From an uncultured Eubacterium sp. (GTDB lineage: Bacteria > Bacillota > Clostridia > Oscillospirales > Acutalibacteraceae), in the NCBI GenBank assembly GCA_900539325.1, contig UQCC01000009.1:1-64000 (forward strand): a DNA stretch of 64,000 nucleotides, in the 5' to 3' direction. The position numbers and the translations under genes are program-made. This document shows, piece by piece, positions 1-7,639 of this stretch. Position 1 is the stretch's first letter. Each line of letters begins with the position of its first letter. The notes beneath the pieces were generated by a model that worked only from the letters and a program-made list of their open reading frames with translations, did not search any database and was not told where the DNA came from.

Positions 1-288
1 TTCAAAATGTTTTGCTGTGCAAAAATTTTGATTATATGCGGTTTCGATTACCTTTTTGTTATAATAAAAAGACACCCTTAACAAGGTGTCTTTTTTGGTG
101 GAGATGGCGGTAATCGCACTCCGCAATGCCCACTTCGTGTGCGGCGCAGTGCTATTGTTCCGCGATTATATTTCAAAATGTTTTGCTGTGCAAAAATTTT
201 GATTATATGCGGTTTCGATTACCTTTCTGTTATAATAAAAAGACACCCTTAACAAGGTGTCTTTTTTTGGTGGAGATGGCGGTAATCG
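1..288. repeat. Direct repeat of the tmRNA 3' end plus terminator (two copies)
   Basis: Bases 1-116 recur almost exactly at 172-288, differing by one T in the T-run and one substitution. The repeated unit holds the terminator hairpin and the first roughly 20 bases of the tmRNA acceptor/T-arm end. After TAATCG the copies diverge: the right copy continues into the intact tmRNA, the left into unrelated GC-rich sequence. The repeat may continue beyond the left edge. Nothing in 1-267 looks protein-coding. A duplicated ssrA 3' end is a known footprint of integration at this gene, but no integrase is visible, so a local tandem duplication is equally possible. Confidence 0.85.
232..264 (-). terminator. 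Rho-independent terminator of ssrA
   Basis: A 9-bp stem (AAAGACACC pairing with GGTGTCTTT, 239-247 with 256-264) is followed on the minus strand by a T-run. It lies immediately after the encoded CCA of the tmRNA. The same hairpin is present in the left repeat copy near position 68. Confidence 0.85.
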
Positions 289-617
289 AAACCGCGTCCG
301 AAGAAGGATTGCCAAGGGCTCTACGAGTGTAGTTTATCGTTTGAGATTCCCCTCACGCATCGACGACAAACAGCCTATACGCTACGGTAGCTTCTGATTC
401 CTGATGAGAGCCGAAGCGCTCTCTCATTCATGTTCGCCACTAATCGACGCCCTCATCCAATCCGTGGCACTATCGGTGAGAACGGAAGGGTGCTTACGCA
501 GCCTTCAAAGAAACTGTATTATTGTCAGTTAATTTTAAAATTGTTACTTTTAAAGCGGTGCAACTCCGCTACTCGCTGACCAAGGTTTTCCGACCCCGTC
601 GAAATCCTTTCATCCCC
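268..617 (-). ncRNA. ssrA: tmRNA (transfer-messenger RNA)
   Basis: This is the ribosome-rescue RNA that works with SmpB to tag stalled nascent proteins. On the minus strand it starts GGGGATG (611-617), which pairs over 7 bp with CATCTCC next to the encoded CCA (268-270). The conserved TTTCGACGGGG lies near the 5' end and a T-arm with TTCGATTAC near the 3' end. The length of about 350 nt is typical. The frame ending at the TAA at 494-496 reads ..TDNNTVSLKAA; an Ala-Ala end fits a proteolysis tag, but the resume codon is not certain. It lies 21 bp downstream of smpB on the same strand. Confidence 0.95.
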
Positions 618-638
618 GTATATTCAAGTGCCGAGCAC

Positions 639-1100
639 TCAATATCGTTCTTTAAACTCTCGTTCAATCGTGCGGTTGGCGTCTTTTTTTGCCTGAACGG
701 CACGCTTGTCATAAAGTTTTTTACCTTTGCAAAGCCCGATTGACAACTTGGCTCTGCCGTTTTTGATGTATAATTCAAGCGGAATAATTGACAATCCCTG
801 CTGTTGACTTTCGCCAAATAACTTCATAATCTCTTTTTTGTGAAGCAAAAGTTTCTTTTTGCGAAGCGGGTCACGATTGAAGCGGTTGCCCATCTCGTAC
901 GGTGAAATGTGCATACCGATAACAAACATTTCGCCGTCATCAACACTGCAAAAGCTGTCTTTCAAATTAACTCTGCCTGCACGGATTGACTTAATCTCCG
1001 TGCCGAAAAGTTCAATGCCTGCCTCGTATTTTTCCAAAACAAAATAGTCGTGATAGGCTTTTTTGTTGGTTGCAACTGTGTTATTTTCTTTTTTCTCCAA
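639..1100 (-). CDS. smpB: SsrA-binding protein SmpB
   Basis: SmpB binds the tRNA-like domain of tmRNA and delivers it to stalled ribosomes. The protein of about 153 residues has the family features: an N-terminal KKAYHDYFVLEKYEAGI segment, GTEIKSIRAG, and a basic C-terminal tail (RAVQAKKDANRTIER). A GTG at 1107-1109 is also in frame but overlaps the AGGAG Shine-Dalgarno. The TTG at 1098-1100 has an 8-nt spacing and is the likelier start. The gene sits 21 bp upstream of ssrA and directly follows recR, so both partners of trans-translation are probably co-transcribed. Confidence 0.97.
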   Translation of the reverse strand: MEKKENNTVATNKKAYHDYFVLEKYEAGIELFGTEIKSIRAGRVNLKDSFCSVDDGEMFVIGMHISPYEMGNRFNRDPLRKKKLLLHKKEIMKLFGESQQQGLSIIPLELYIKNGRAKLSIGLCKGKKLYDKRAVQAKKDANRTIEREFKERY

Positions 1101-1121
1101 GCCTGTCACTCCTTTTCTTTG

Positions 1122-1721
1122 TTAAATTACGCTTCTGCCTTCGATTGCCCTTGAAAGAGTCACCTCATCGGCATATTCAAGGTCTGCACCGACAGGTACG
1201 CCGTAAGCAAGCCTGCTGACCGTGATACCCATAGGTTTGAGTAATCGGGATATATACATAGCGGTTGCCTCGCCCTCAACGGTCGGATTGGTTGCCATAA
1301 TGACTTCCTCAACCTCACCGCTTCCGAGCCTTGCGATAAGTTCCTTAATCCTGATTTGGTCGGGACCGATGTTATCCATCGGCGAAATCGCACCGTGGAG
1401 CACATGATATGTGCCCTTATATTCGTGCGTTCTCTCAATCGCCACAACATCTCTCGGATCTTCAACAACGCAGATAACGCTCTTGTCCCTCGTGTTATCC
1501 TTACAAATCGGACAAAGTTCATCATCAGCCAAATCGCAACAAATCTTGCACTGCTTGATTTTGGTGTGAGCATCAGTGATTGCCTTTGCAAACTCCTGTG
1601 CCTGTGAATCGGACAAACCGAGAACATAAAACGCCATACGCTGTGCGGTTTTGTGGCCGATGCCCTGCATCCGCTCAAACTGGTCTATTAAATTTTGAAG
1701 CGGAGCAAGATTGTACGCCAT
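1122..1721 (-). CDS. recR: Recombination mediator protein RecR
   Basis: RecR acts with RecF/RecO to load RecA on SSB-coated gaps. The 199-residue protein has the expected order: an N-terminal helix-hairpin-helix (about residues 10-35), a four-cysteine zinc finger (C58, C61, C70, C73), and a Toprim domain beginning near VICVVEDPRDV (residue 83 on). Length matches the family. It lies in the classic dnaX-ybaB-recR order, 26 bp after ybaB, with smpB following 21 bp after its stop codon. Confidence 0.97.
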   Translation of the reverse strand: MAYNLAPLQNLIDQFERMQGIGHKTAQRMAFYVLGLSDSQAQEFAKAITDAHTKIKQCKICCDLADDELCPICKDNTRDKSVICVVEDPRDVVAIERTHEYKGTYHVLHGAISPMDNIGPDQIRIKELIARLGSGEVEEVIMATNPTVEGEATAMYISRLLKPMGITVSRLAYGVPVGADLEYADEVTLSRAIEGRSVI

Positions 1722-1747
1722 AATTATATCCTATCTGTAATTGCTTT

Positions 1748-2092
1748 TTAAAGTCCCGGAATGTTAAGTCCGCCGGTTACGGAATTGAGTTCTCTTTCAG
1801 CTTCCTCATCGATTTGACGGGTAACTTCGTTAAGAGCGGCAACAAGCATATCTTCGAGCATTTCTACATCTTCAGGGTCAACAACCTCAGGATTGATGCC
1901 GATTGCCTTAACTTCGTGATTGCCGGTCATGGTGATTTCTACCATTCCGCCGCCCGAAGTAACAACATATTCCTTTTGCTCAAGTTCAACTTTTTTTGCT
2001 TCAATGTCCTCTTGCATTTTTTGAGCCTGCTTGAGCATTGCCTGCATATTCTGTGGGCCTCCGCCCATACCTTTTGGAATTCTTGCTTTCAT
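1748..2092 (-). CDS. YbaB/EbfC-family nucleoid-associated protein
   Basis: Small DNA-binding protein of 114 residues. The core is an N-terminal Met/Gln-rich helix (NMQAMLKQAQKMQEDIEAKK), a beta hairpin with the glycine-rich VTSGGGMVEITMTGNHEV segment, and a C-terminal helix. Family members bind DNA as dimers; their exact role in Firmicutes is not settled. Its place between dnaX and recR is conserved across many bacteria and supports a link to recombination or chromosome structure. Confidence 0.95.
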   Translation of the reverse strand: MKARIPKGMGGGPQNMQAMLKQAQKMQEDIEAKKVELEQKEYVVTSGGGMVEITMTGNHEVKAIGINPEVVDPEDVEMLEDMLVAALNEVTRQIDEEAERELNSVTGGLNIPGL

Positions 2093-2111
2093 AGTATTCT
2101 CCTTGATTAAA

Positions 2112-3803
2112 TTACTTAAATTCGATATTAATTGAATTTTGTGCCTGATTAATTAAATCTTCAAGCGGATCACGCTTTGGTGCGGATTGCTCCGTTTGAC
2201 GCTTAAAAAGTCCGAGTTTGAAGTGAACACCCGTTACTTCAAGCAAAGCCGCCTTGATGGATCTTGAATGAATCGGCAGTTTGATGAAATCCCTTACCGC
2301 CGGATTTGGACTGTCGAGCAAGAAAAACTCGCCTCTGACATAACCCTTTGAACCGCTGAGCACGCCGAACAACGGAATGTTTGTCCTATGCAAAACATCC
2401 ATAAAATCGCCCCACTGTGTAAATTCCACGGTTTCGTTTGGATCAGAAACAGGCGGTGCGGTTTTGTGCTCAACAGGCGGAGTTTCAACAACCGGTTGTT
2501 GCTCCTGAACAGGCGGTTCTTCCTCAACGGGAGTCGTTTCGGGTTCGGGAGTCGGCTCAGGTGTCGGCTCTGCCTTTGGTTGCGGCTTCGGCTCTTCCCT
2601 CGGCACATATTCTTCTTTCGGTGCAGGAACAGCAGTTTGCGTCGGCTGAACTTTTACACCGCTTTTAATTGCGTTTTCGAGTTTTGAAACTCTGTCAAGA
2701 AGCGAAGCGATACTCTCGTCCATCTTTGGCTCGCAGAGTTTGATGAACGCCATTTCAACTTCAATCCTTGCAGCTGCGCCACCCTTGATTGTCACCAAAG
2801 TGTTTTGGAACAGGTCGAGTGCAAAAGCAATGCTTTCAACGGTAAAGTTTTTTGACGCTTCCAAAATCGTATTGTATTCGTCATCCGTGCAAATAATCAA
2901 CTCTCGACTTTTACGCACGGTTTTCGCAACAAGGAAGTTACGAAAATGATTAATCATCTCAACGCAAAGTCGTTCCATATCAAAGCTGTTTTGATAAAGG
3001 TCGCTGATAATCGACATTGCCGTGTTGCTGTCGCTGTTTGCAATGCAGTCGGACAGCTTATACATAGCCTCTCTGCCGGCAAGACCTGCAACCTCGGACA
3101 CCAAATCCGAATTGATTTCCTTGCTTCTGCCTGCGCATTGGTCGAGAATGGAAAGTCCGTCACGCAATGCACCGTCGGCAATTCTTGCAATGAGCACAGC
3201 TGCATCATCATCAAGGCTGAGTCCTTCAAGACCTGCAACCTCTTTGAGTCTTACCGCCATGGTTTCAGGCTGAATTCGCTTGAAATCAAACCTTTGACAA
3301 CGAGAAAGAATTGTGGCAGGAAGTTTGTGCACTTCGGTTGTTGCAAGAATGAATATTACATGTGCAGGTGGCTCTTCAAGAGTTTTGAGCAAGGCATTGA
3401 ATGCCCCTGTTGAGAGCATATGCACTTCGTCGATAATATATACTCTGTATTTTCCACGGCTTGGAGCGTAATTTGTTTCGTCACGAAGTTCACGAATATT
3501 GTCAACGCCGTTGTTTGAAGCGGCGTCTATCTCAACAACATCATAGATTGAGCCGTTGTCGAGTCCTTTGCAAACTTCACATTCGTTGCAAGGCTCACCG
3601 TCAACATTATGCTCACAGTTAACAGCCTTGGCAAGAATTTTTGCACAGGTGGTTTTGCCTGTTCCGCGAGAACCGGTAAACAAATATGCGTGCGACACTC
3701 TGCCGTTTTTGATTTCGTTTTTGAGTGTGGAGGTGACATGGTCCTGTCCGTAAACATCGGAAAAAACCTTTGGTCTGTATTTTCTGTACAAAACCTGATA
3801 CAT
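2112..3803 (-). CDS. dnaX: DNA polymerase III subunit gamma/tau
   Basis: Clamp-loader ATPase of the replicative polymerase, 563 residues. It shows a Walker A motif GSRGTGKT (residues 44-51), a zinc module (C63, C72, C75, C78), the Walker B/DEVH region near residue 126, and a sensor-1 ATTE segment. A Pro/Glu-rich linker (about 395-460) separates the ATPase core from a C-terminal tau-like region. No slippery A-run for programmed frameshifting was noticed, so probably one product is made. It starts 25 bp downstream of the SRP RNA with a clear AAGGAGG site. Confidence 0.97.
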   Translation of the reverse strand: MYQVLYRKYRPKVFSDVYGQDHVTSTLKNEIKNGRVSHAYLFTGSRGTGKTTCAKILAKAVNCEHNVDGEPCNECEVCKGLDNGSIYDVVEIDAASNNGVDNIRELRDETNYAPSRGKYRVYIIDEVHMLSTGAFNALLKTLEEPPAHVIFILATTEVHKLPATILSRCQRFDFKRIQPETMAVRLKEVAGLEGLSLDDDAAVLIARIADGALRDGLSILDQCAGRSKEINSDLVSEVAGLAGREAMYKLSDCIANSDSNTAMSIISDLYQNSFDMERLCVEMINHFRNFLVAKTVRKSRELIICTDDEYNTILEASKNFTVESIAFALDLFQNTLVTIKGGAAARIEVEMAFIKLCEPKMDESIASLLDRVSKLENAIKSGVKVQPTQTAVPAPKEEYVPREEPKPQPKAEPTPEPTPEPETTPVEEEPPVQEQQPVVETPPVEHKTAPPVSDPNETVEFTQWGDFMDVLHRTNIPLFGVLSGSKGYVRGEFFLLDSPNPAVRDFIKLPIHSRSIKAALLEVTGVHFKLGLFKRQTEQSAPKRDPLEDLINQAQNSINIEFK

Positions 3804-3828
3804 ATCAAAACCTCCTTAAAGAATTAAA

Positions 3829-3977
3829 ATGCTTCTACGCCCTCAACGTAACGTACAGACTTGTCTGAGGCACACAGAATAATCCACTTATTGCTGCTCG
3901 GTTCCCCGCCTGACAAGGTTCGTAGCATCCTGTCGCACAGGGCCCATACGCTACGCTGAAGGTGTAAAAGCACCTCT
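3829..3977 (-). ncRNA. ffs: Signal recognition particle RNA (bacterial SRP RNA)
   Basis: RNA scaffold of the SRP that binds Ffh for co-translational membrane targeting. On the minus strand the conserved domain IV is visible as GTCAGGCGGGGAACCGAGCAGCA (shown here only as a named motif), with the symmetric and asymmetric loops around a GGAA tetraloop. The flanks pair almost continuously: a 16-bp perfect helix CCTTCAGCGTAGCGTA with TACGTTACGTTGAGGG, extended by a GTGCTTTTACACC/GGCGTAGAAGCAT helix with one mismatch. Length is about 147 nt, between the small 4.5S and the longer B. subtilis type. No terminator separates it from dnaX. Confidence 0.93.
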
Positions 3978-3985
3978 GTTTTGTT

Positions 3986-4014
3986 ATTATACAATAAATA
4001 ATATAATAAATCAA
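3986..4014 (-). promoter_or_regulatory. Sigma-A promoter of SRP RNA/dnaX
   Basis: TTGATT, a 17-nt spacer, then TATAAT on the minus strand, about 7-10 nt before the predicted 5' end of the SRP RNA. It probably also drives dnaX and the genes below it. Confidence 0.75.
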
Positions 4015-4023
4015 TAATTATTT

Positions 4024-4530
4024 TTATTCTTTAACAAGAACCTTTTCGATTGCTCCGTAGTAAATGTTGTGATAATCCTTTTGAGGATACCATCTTTCAT
4101 CAATGGTTTTGTCGATGAATTGTTCAGGCTCAAATTTGCCCTTTGCCGTTTTTCTGCAAACAAGTACAAGCTTTGCTTCCTCAAAATACGGTGCTTTTTC
4201 GTCAAATACGGGAGTTATTCCGGCTTCCTTTGCCTTGTCTACATCTCTGCCGCTTTTTGAGCCGCATACACCGTGAATTTGATTTTTGAATTCGGCAGGA
4301 TAAAAGCTGATTGTGAAATAATCGTTTTTCTCGATAAACTCATCCGTGTATCTCTGCGGACGGATATAAACAGTTGCGGTGTCAACGGCCCAAAGTTCTC
4401 CGACTGCACCCCAAGATACAGTCATTGTGTTGTAGCCGTCTTTGTCGCCTGCTGTAACAAGTGCCCACTGCTTTGCAATAAGGTCAACAACATTTTCCTT
4501 GACCTCGCTGAATTCTATTTCCTTAAACAT
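4024..4530 (-). CDS. Flavin reductase-like (FMN-binding split-barrel) protein
   Basis: The protein of about 168 residues resembles flavin reductase-like split-barrel proteins: QWALVTAGDKDGYNTMTVSWG at the N-terminus, then a barrel with RPQRYTDEFIEKND and FTISFYP, and a C-terminal HNIYYGAIEKV strand. Relatives bind FMN and reduce flavins or act as uncharacterised oxidoreductases; the substrate cannot be told here. An in-frame ATG lies further upstream (4557), but the ATG at 4530 has a GAGG site 8 nt before it and starts the conserved fold. It is a single-gene unit with its own promoter. Confidence 0.85.
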   Translation of the reverse strand: MFKEIEFSEVKENVVDLIAKQWALVTAGDKDGYNTMTVSWGAVGELWAVDTATVYIRPQRYTDEFIEKNDYFTISFYPAEFKNQIHGVCGSKSGRDVDKAKEAGITPVFDEKAPYFEEAKLVLVCRKTAKGKFEPEQFIDKTIDERWYPQKDYHNIYYGAIEKVLVKE

Positions 4531-4568
4531 ATATGTCACCTCATTAATTATATACATTATATATATGT

Positions 4569-4597
4569 ATTATAACACAAAAAGCACTCCCCGTCAA
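4569..4597 (-). promoter_or_regulatory. Promoter of the flavin reductase-like gene
   Basis: TTGACG, a 17-nt spacer and TATAAT on the minus strand, about 40 bp before the start codon. Confidence 0.7.
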
Positions 4598-4618
4598 AAC
4601 GAGTTTGCTCACTTATAA

Positions 4619-4660
4619 AAATCAACAGCTCCCCAAAATCGGAGAGCCGTGTGTTGATTT
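4619..4660 (-). terminator. Hairpin at the end of the FN3-like gene
   Basis: The inverted repeat AAATCAACA/TGTTGATTT encloses an inner CTCTCCGA..TTGGGGAG stem and overlaps the stop codon of the upstream gene. It may act as a terminator although the T-run is short. Confidence 0.5.
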
Positions 4661-5735
4661 ATAACGAATATCTTTCTATTTTTACAATATCTCCGCTGAA
4701 CTGTTCAAGGTTTCCGTAATTGCCACGAACATTTGACGGGATTTTGCCCTTTTCAACATAGAACTCCATAATATCACAATTTCTTACTGCATACTGATGG
4801 TTACTGTCGGTGTGTCTGTCCGACTTTTGATCACAAAGAATAACTTTTATGGATTTTCCCGTTGAAAATGTAATGCGGTATCTTGTGCCGATTGTACTGC
4901 CGTAGAACGAACCGAGGGCAACGCAATAATAATCCCCAATCATACGAATACCCGTTTTTTCATCGGTATAACATTCGTTTGAATTAAGAAGTGCGTACTG
5001 CGGTGAACCTTTGGCAGTTACAGCCGTGTAGTAGGCATAAGTTTTTGTTGCGCCCGAAACATTCGGAAGCCCCATTTCTTTCGGTATCTCCGCTTCTGCC
5101 GTATCGCTGAATCTTGCGTTATGAGCAGAAAGCATTTTCACCTTGTAGGTGTAAACAACATTTGTCTTTACATCCTTGTCAACAAACGAAGTTGCATTGT
5201 CGACAACACCGATTTTTTCAAAATCATTGTCTTTATCGCTTCTGTAAACAACAAGTTTTGAAGCGTCATAAATGTTTTTGAATGTCAGCTCGATTCCGTC
5301 AGCCGATATTTTTGCAACTTTGATGCGTGGCTTCAACGATTTGGTCTGAAAGCTGACAACACCGAGTGTTTCTTCGCCGACAGCCGATGTCACCATAAAC
5401 TTGTATGTTGAATCATCAAGCAATCCGCCTACTGTTATATTGGTTGTGTTGGTGGTTGCATACTCTTCAAAGCCATGCGTAATAGGGTTAAACTTGTATA
5501 TGTTGTAGCCCAAGTAAATCTTTTCACCCGACAATTTGATTTTTGCAGTTGATTCGCCGATGTCGTAAGCCTCAACGCTGAACACTTCCGTTTTTTCGGG
5601 TTGCACCATATCAAAGGCACTTTGAACAAGTGACATTTCGCCTGCCATAGCCGTTTTTACTCCCGTGTAGTCCTTATGAACCGAGTCGGCATATACAGGC
5701 ACAGAAGCACCAAAAACAACAGTTGCCGTCATCAC
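4659..5735 (-). CDS. Secreted protein with fibronectin type III-like domains
   Basis: Exported protein of unknown role, 358 residues from the ATG at 5735. The N-terminus is a hydrophobic signal ending near ASVPVYADS. Two FN3-like beta modules follow: one with AYDIGESTAKIKLSG..LDDSTYKFMVTSAVG and one with ISADGIELTFKNIYDASKLVVYRS..YTYKVKML. The last roughly 140 residues (YYTAVTAKGSPQYALLNSNE onward) are unassigned. The best Shine-Dalgarno (AAAGGAG) lies 8 nt before an ATC codon at 5766-5768, 11 codons upstream and in frame; starting there would restore the basic n-region of the signal peptide. Confidence 0.8.
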   Translation of the reverse strand: MMTATVVFGASVPVYADSVHKDYTGVKTAMAGEMSLVQSAFDMVQPEKTEVFSVEAYDIGESTAKIKLSGEKIYLGYNIYKFNPITHGFEEYATTNTTNITVGGLLDDSTYKFMVTSAVGEETLGVVSFQTKSLKPRIKVAKISADGIELTFKNIYDASKLVVYRSDKDNDFEKIGVVDNATSFVDKDVKTNVVYTYKVKMLSAHNARFSDTAEAEIPKEMGLPNVSGATKTYAYYTAVTAKGSPQYALLNSNECYTDEKTGIRMIGDYYCVALGSFYGSTIGTRYRITFSTGKSIKVILCDQKSDRHTDSNHQYAVRNCDIMEFYVEKGKIPSNVRGNYGNLEQFSGDIVKIERYSL

Positions 5736-5824
5736 GAAAGAAACGATTTTTATTGATAGTCTACTGATAACAAAATCTCCTTTACAAACTTGTAATTTTT
5801 GTAACTTTTTTGTAACCGATTAAT

Positions 5825-5853
5825 GTTATAGCAAATTAAAACTCAAAAGTCAA
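5825..5853 (-). promoter_or_regulatory. Promoter of the FN3-like gene
   Basis: TTGACT, a 17-nt spacer and TATAAC on the minus strand, about 60 bp before the Shine-Dalgarno of the FN3-like gene. Confidence 0.65.
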
Positions 5854-5867
5854 ATTTTTTCAAAAAT

Positions 5868-5897
5868 AAAGGACATAACCAACGGATTATGTCCTTT
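5868..5897 (-). terminator. Terminator of the PASTA pseudokinase gene
   Basis: An 11-bp perfect stem AAAGGACATAA/TTATGTCCTTT with an 8-nt loop, 22 bp after the stop codon on the minus strand. T-rich sequence follows. Confidence 0.85.
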
Positions 5898-5919
5898 AAA
5901 GTACAAACATTAATTTAAA

Positions 5920-7572
5920 TCACTGTTCAACAGAATCCGTTGCGGCAGGTGCCGTTGTAGGCTCGGCTTCGCCGTAAACCTGAAGAATAACCTCCTCACC
6001 GACTGCGGCAATTGAACCTGCTGCCGGAGCGGATGCGTCTGTATTTTTAACGGTATTTGCAATATGTGTTCCGTCATTATAAACAGCAACCGTGCTGACC
6101 TTGAAACCGAGTTCCTCAAGCTGTTTTGTTGCGTCCTCAAGGGTCAAGCCTCTTACATCCGGAACAGTTTGAGTTTGAATACCCTTTGACACGGTGAGGA
6201 TAATCTCCGTACCCTCGTCGACAGTTTCGCCTGCATTGACGCTTTGCTTAAAAATTATACCTTCTTCGGTATCCGCCGAGTATTCGCCTTGGAATGTAAA
6301 TTTAAACTGTTCATTCCACGCTCCGTTATTTTCAATATCGCTTTGAGTATAGCCTACACCTGAGAAATTAGGAACCTGGTAAGTTTTTACCGGCTGAGTT
6401 GTAGTTGTATTATTTTTTCCGTTATCTATCAATCCCGAAAACTGAACTACATAAACGGCGGCGGCTATGGCGGCAACAATTAAGATTATGAGAATCGCAA
6501 CAACAGCCTTACGCTTTTTGTCGCCGTTGCTTTCGTTATATTCAGGATATCCGCCCTTTGCACCTTTTTGATAAATGTCCTCCTGTTCGACGGCAGCCTT
6601 GGCTTTTACGGCAGGAGCGGCATCAAGAAGTTCTCTGAAATCCTCAACGGTTTTCACTCTTTTTTCAGGATAAATCTGCAAGCCGTTTACAAGAGCCTTA
6701 ATAACATGCATAGGGATTTTTTCGGCAATAGTATTCGGAATCATAAGTTTGTCATTTGCTTCTCTTGAAACTGCCGACGGCGGATTAGAACCAACAAGAG
6801 CCCTGTAAATACAAGCCGAAAAACTGTATATATCGGTTGCGGCACATATTCTGTGCTTATTGTTATATTGCTCAAGTGCAGTATAGCCGTCATTTTCCGT
6901 AAATTCCATAGCAGTTGACTGATCGCTTGCTTCCGTAATAGGAAACGGAGCAAGATGCACCTTACCGTCTCTGCAAAGAACAAGATTGTCGGGAGTGATT
7001 GAGCCGTGAACAATACCGTTTGAATGAAGTGCCTCAATTGTTGTAAGCACAGGCATAAACATAAGCCTTGCCGTATCCCACAAAATATATCCCTCTTCAT
7101 TTCTGAGCAAATATTCTCTGAGCGGCACGGATTCGGTTTTTTCAATTATTGCATAATATGTTCCGTTTGCTTCTGCAAGGTCATAAACCGGCACAACAGC
7201 AGACAAATTGTGAAGCTTTTGCATAGTTGTCCACAAATTGTAAAACGATTTTTTGTATCTTGCAAAGTCATTTACATATTTTTGGCGAACATGAAGTTCA
7301 TCGCTGTCATCAAATCTGCTTGCAATTCCCTTTGGGAAAAATTCTCTTATCAAAATAGGCTTGTCAAGTTGTCCGTCATAACCTGAATAAGTGACGGAGT
7401 CACTTTCAATTTTTATTATATTACCGATTACATATTGACCGGCAATAACAGTTTTGGTTTTAAGATAAACACTGTCGTTTTGAGTGTCGTTATCATAACC
7501 GCATTCGGCACAAACAGAGCCTTCCGTAAGTTCTTCCCAACAGTTAGCACAAAGATTGTCCAAATCTCTCAT
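5920..7572 (-). CDS. Zinc-ribbon PASTA-domain protein kinase homologue, probably a pseudokinase
   Basis: Membrane-spanning relative of PrkC/StkP-type cell-wall sensing kinases, 550 residues. Order: a zinc ribbon (C8, C11, C21, C24), a kinase-like domain (about 40-330), a transmembrane helix (about 353-378), then two extracellular PASTA-like domains (about 393-465 and 466-535) and an Ala/Thr tail. Key catalytic residues are replaced: the HRD loop reads HGS (189-191, no Asp), the DFG position reads APF (208-210), and the VAIK lysine appears as Arg in ILIREF. PASTA domains usually bind peptidoglycan fragments, so a wall-sensing scaffold is plausible, but this is inferred. Monocistronic, with its own promoter and terminator. 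Confidence 0.85.
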   Translation of the reverse strand: MRDLDNLCANCWEELTEGSVCAECGYDNDTQNDSVYLKTKTVIAGQYVIGNIIKIESDSVTYSGYDGQLDKPILIREFFPKGIASRFDDSDELHVRQKYVNDFARYKKSFYNLWTTMQKLHNLSAVVPVYDLAEANGTYYAIIEKTESVPLREYLLRNEEGYILWDTARLMFMPVLTTIEALHSNGIVHGSITPDNLVLCRDGKVHLAPFPITEASDQSTAMEFTENDGYTALEQYNNKHRICAATDIYSFSACIYRALVGSNPPSAVSREANDKLMIPNTIAEKIPMHVIKALVNGLQIYPEKRVKTVEDFRELLDAAPAVKAKAAVEQEDIYQKGAKGGYPEYNESNGDKKRKAVVAILIILIVAAIAAAVYVVQFSGLIDNGKNNTTTTQPVKTYQVPNFSGVGYTQSDIENNGAWNEQFKFTFQGEYSADTEEGIIFKQSVNAGETVDEGTEIILTVSKGIQTQTVPDVRGLTLEDATKQLEELGFKVSTVAVYNDGTHIANTVKNTDASAPAAGSIAAVGEEVILQVYGEAEPTTAPAATDSVEQ

Positions 7573-7610
7573 TTAGCTATCACTCCATAAAATATACTAA
7601 TCTATTATTT

Positions 7611-7639
7611 ATAATATCAATATCACACTGCAATGTCAA
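7611..7639 (-). promoter_or_regulatory. Promoter of the PASTA pseudokinase gene
   Basis: A perfect TTGACA -35, 17-nt spacer and TATTAT -10 on the minus strand. The -35 overlaps the stop codon of the RadC-like gene. Confidence 0.8.

Noticed and set aside
1..170. Possible tRNA or second tmRNA in the left repeat copy
   Set aside because: Only the acceptor/T-arm end is present; no D-arm, anticodon arm or pairing 5' strand follows, so it is a fragment.
126..332. A 68-codon frame at the left edge
   Set aside because: It runs across the repeat, terminator and tmRNA 3' end on the opposite strand, with no ribosome site. It is a chance frame.
2112..3803. Programmed frameshift in dnaX producing a short gamma form
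   Set aside because: No A-rich slippery heptamer with a downstream stop was noticed near the end of the ATPase core.
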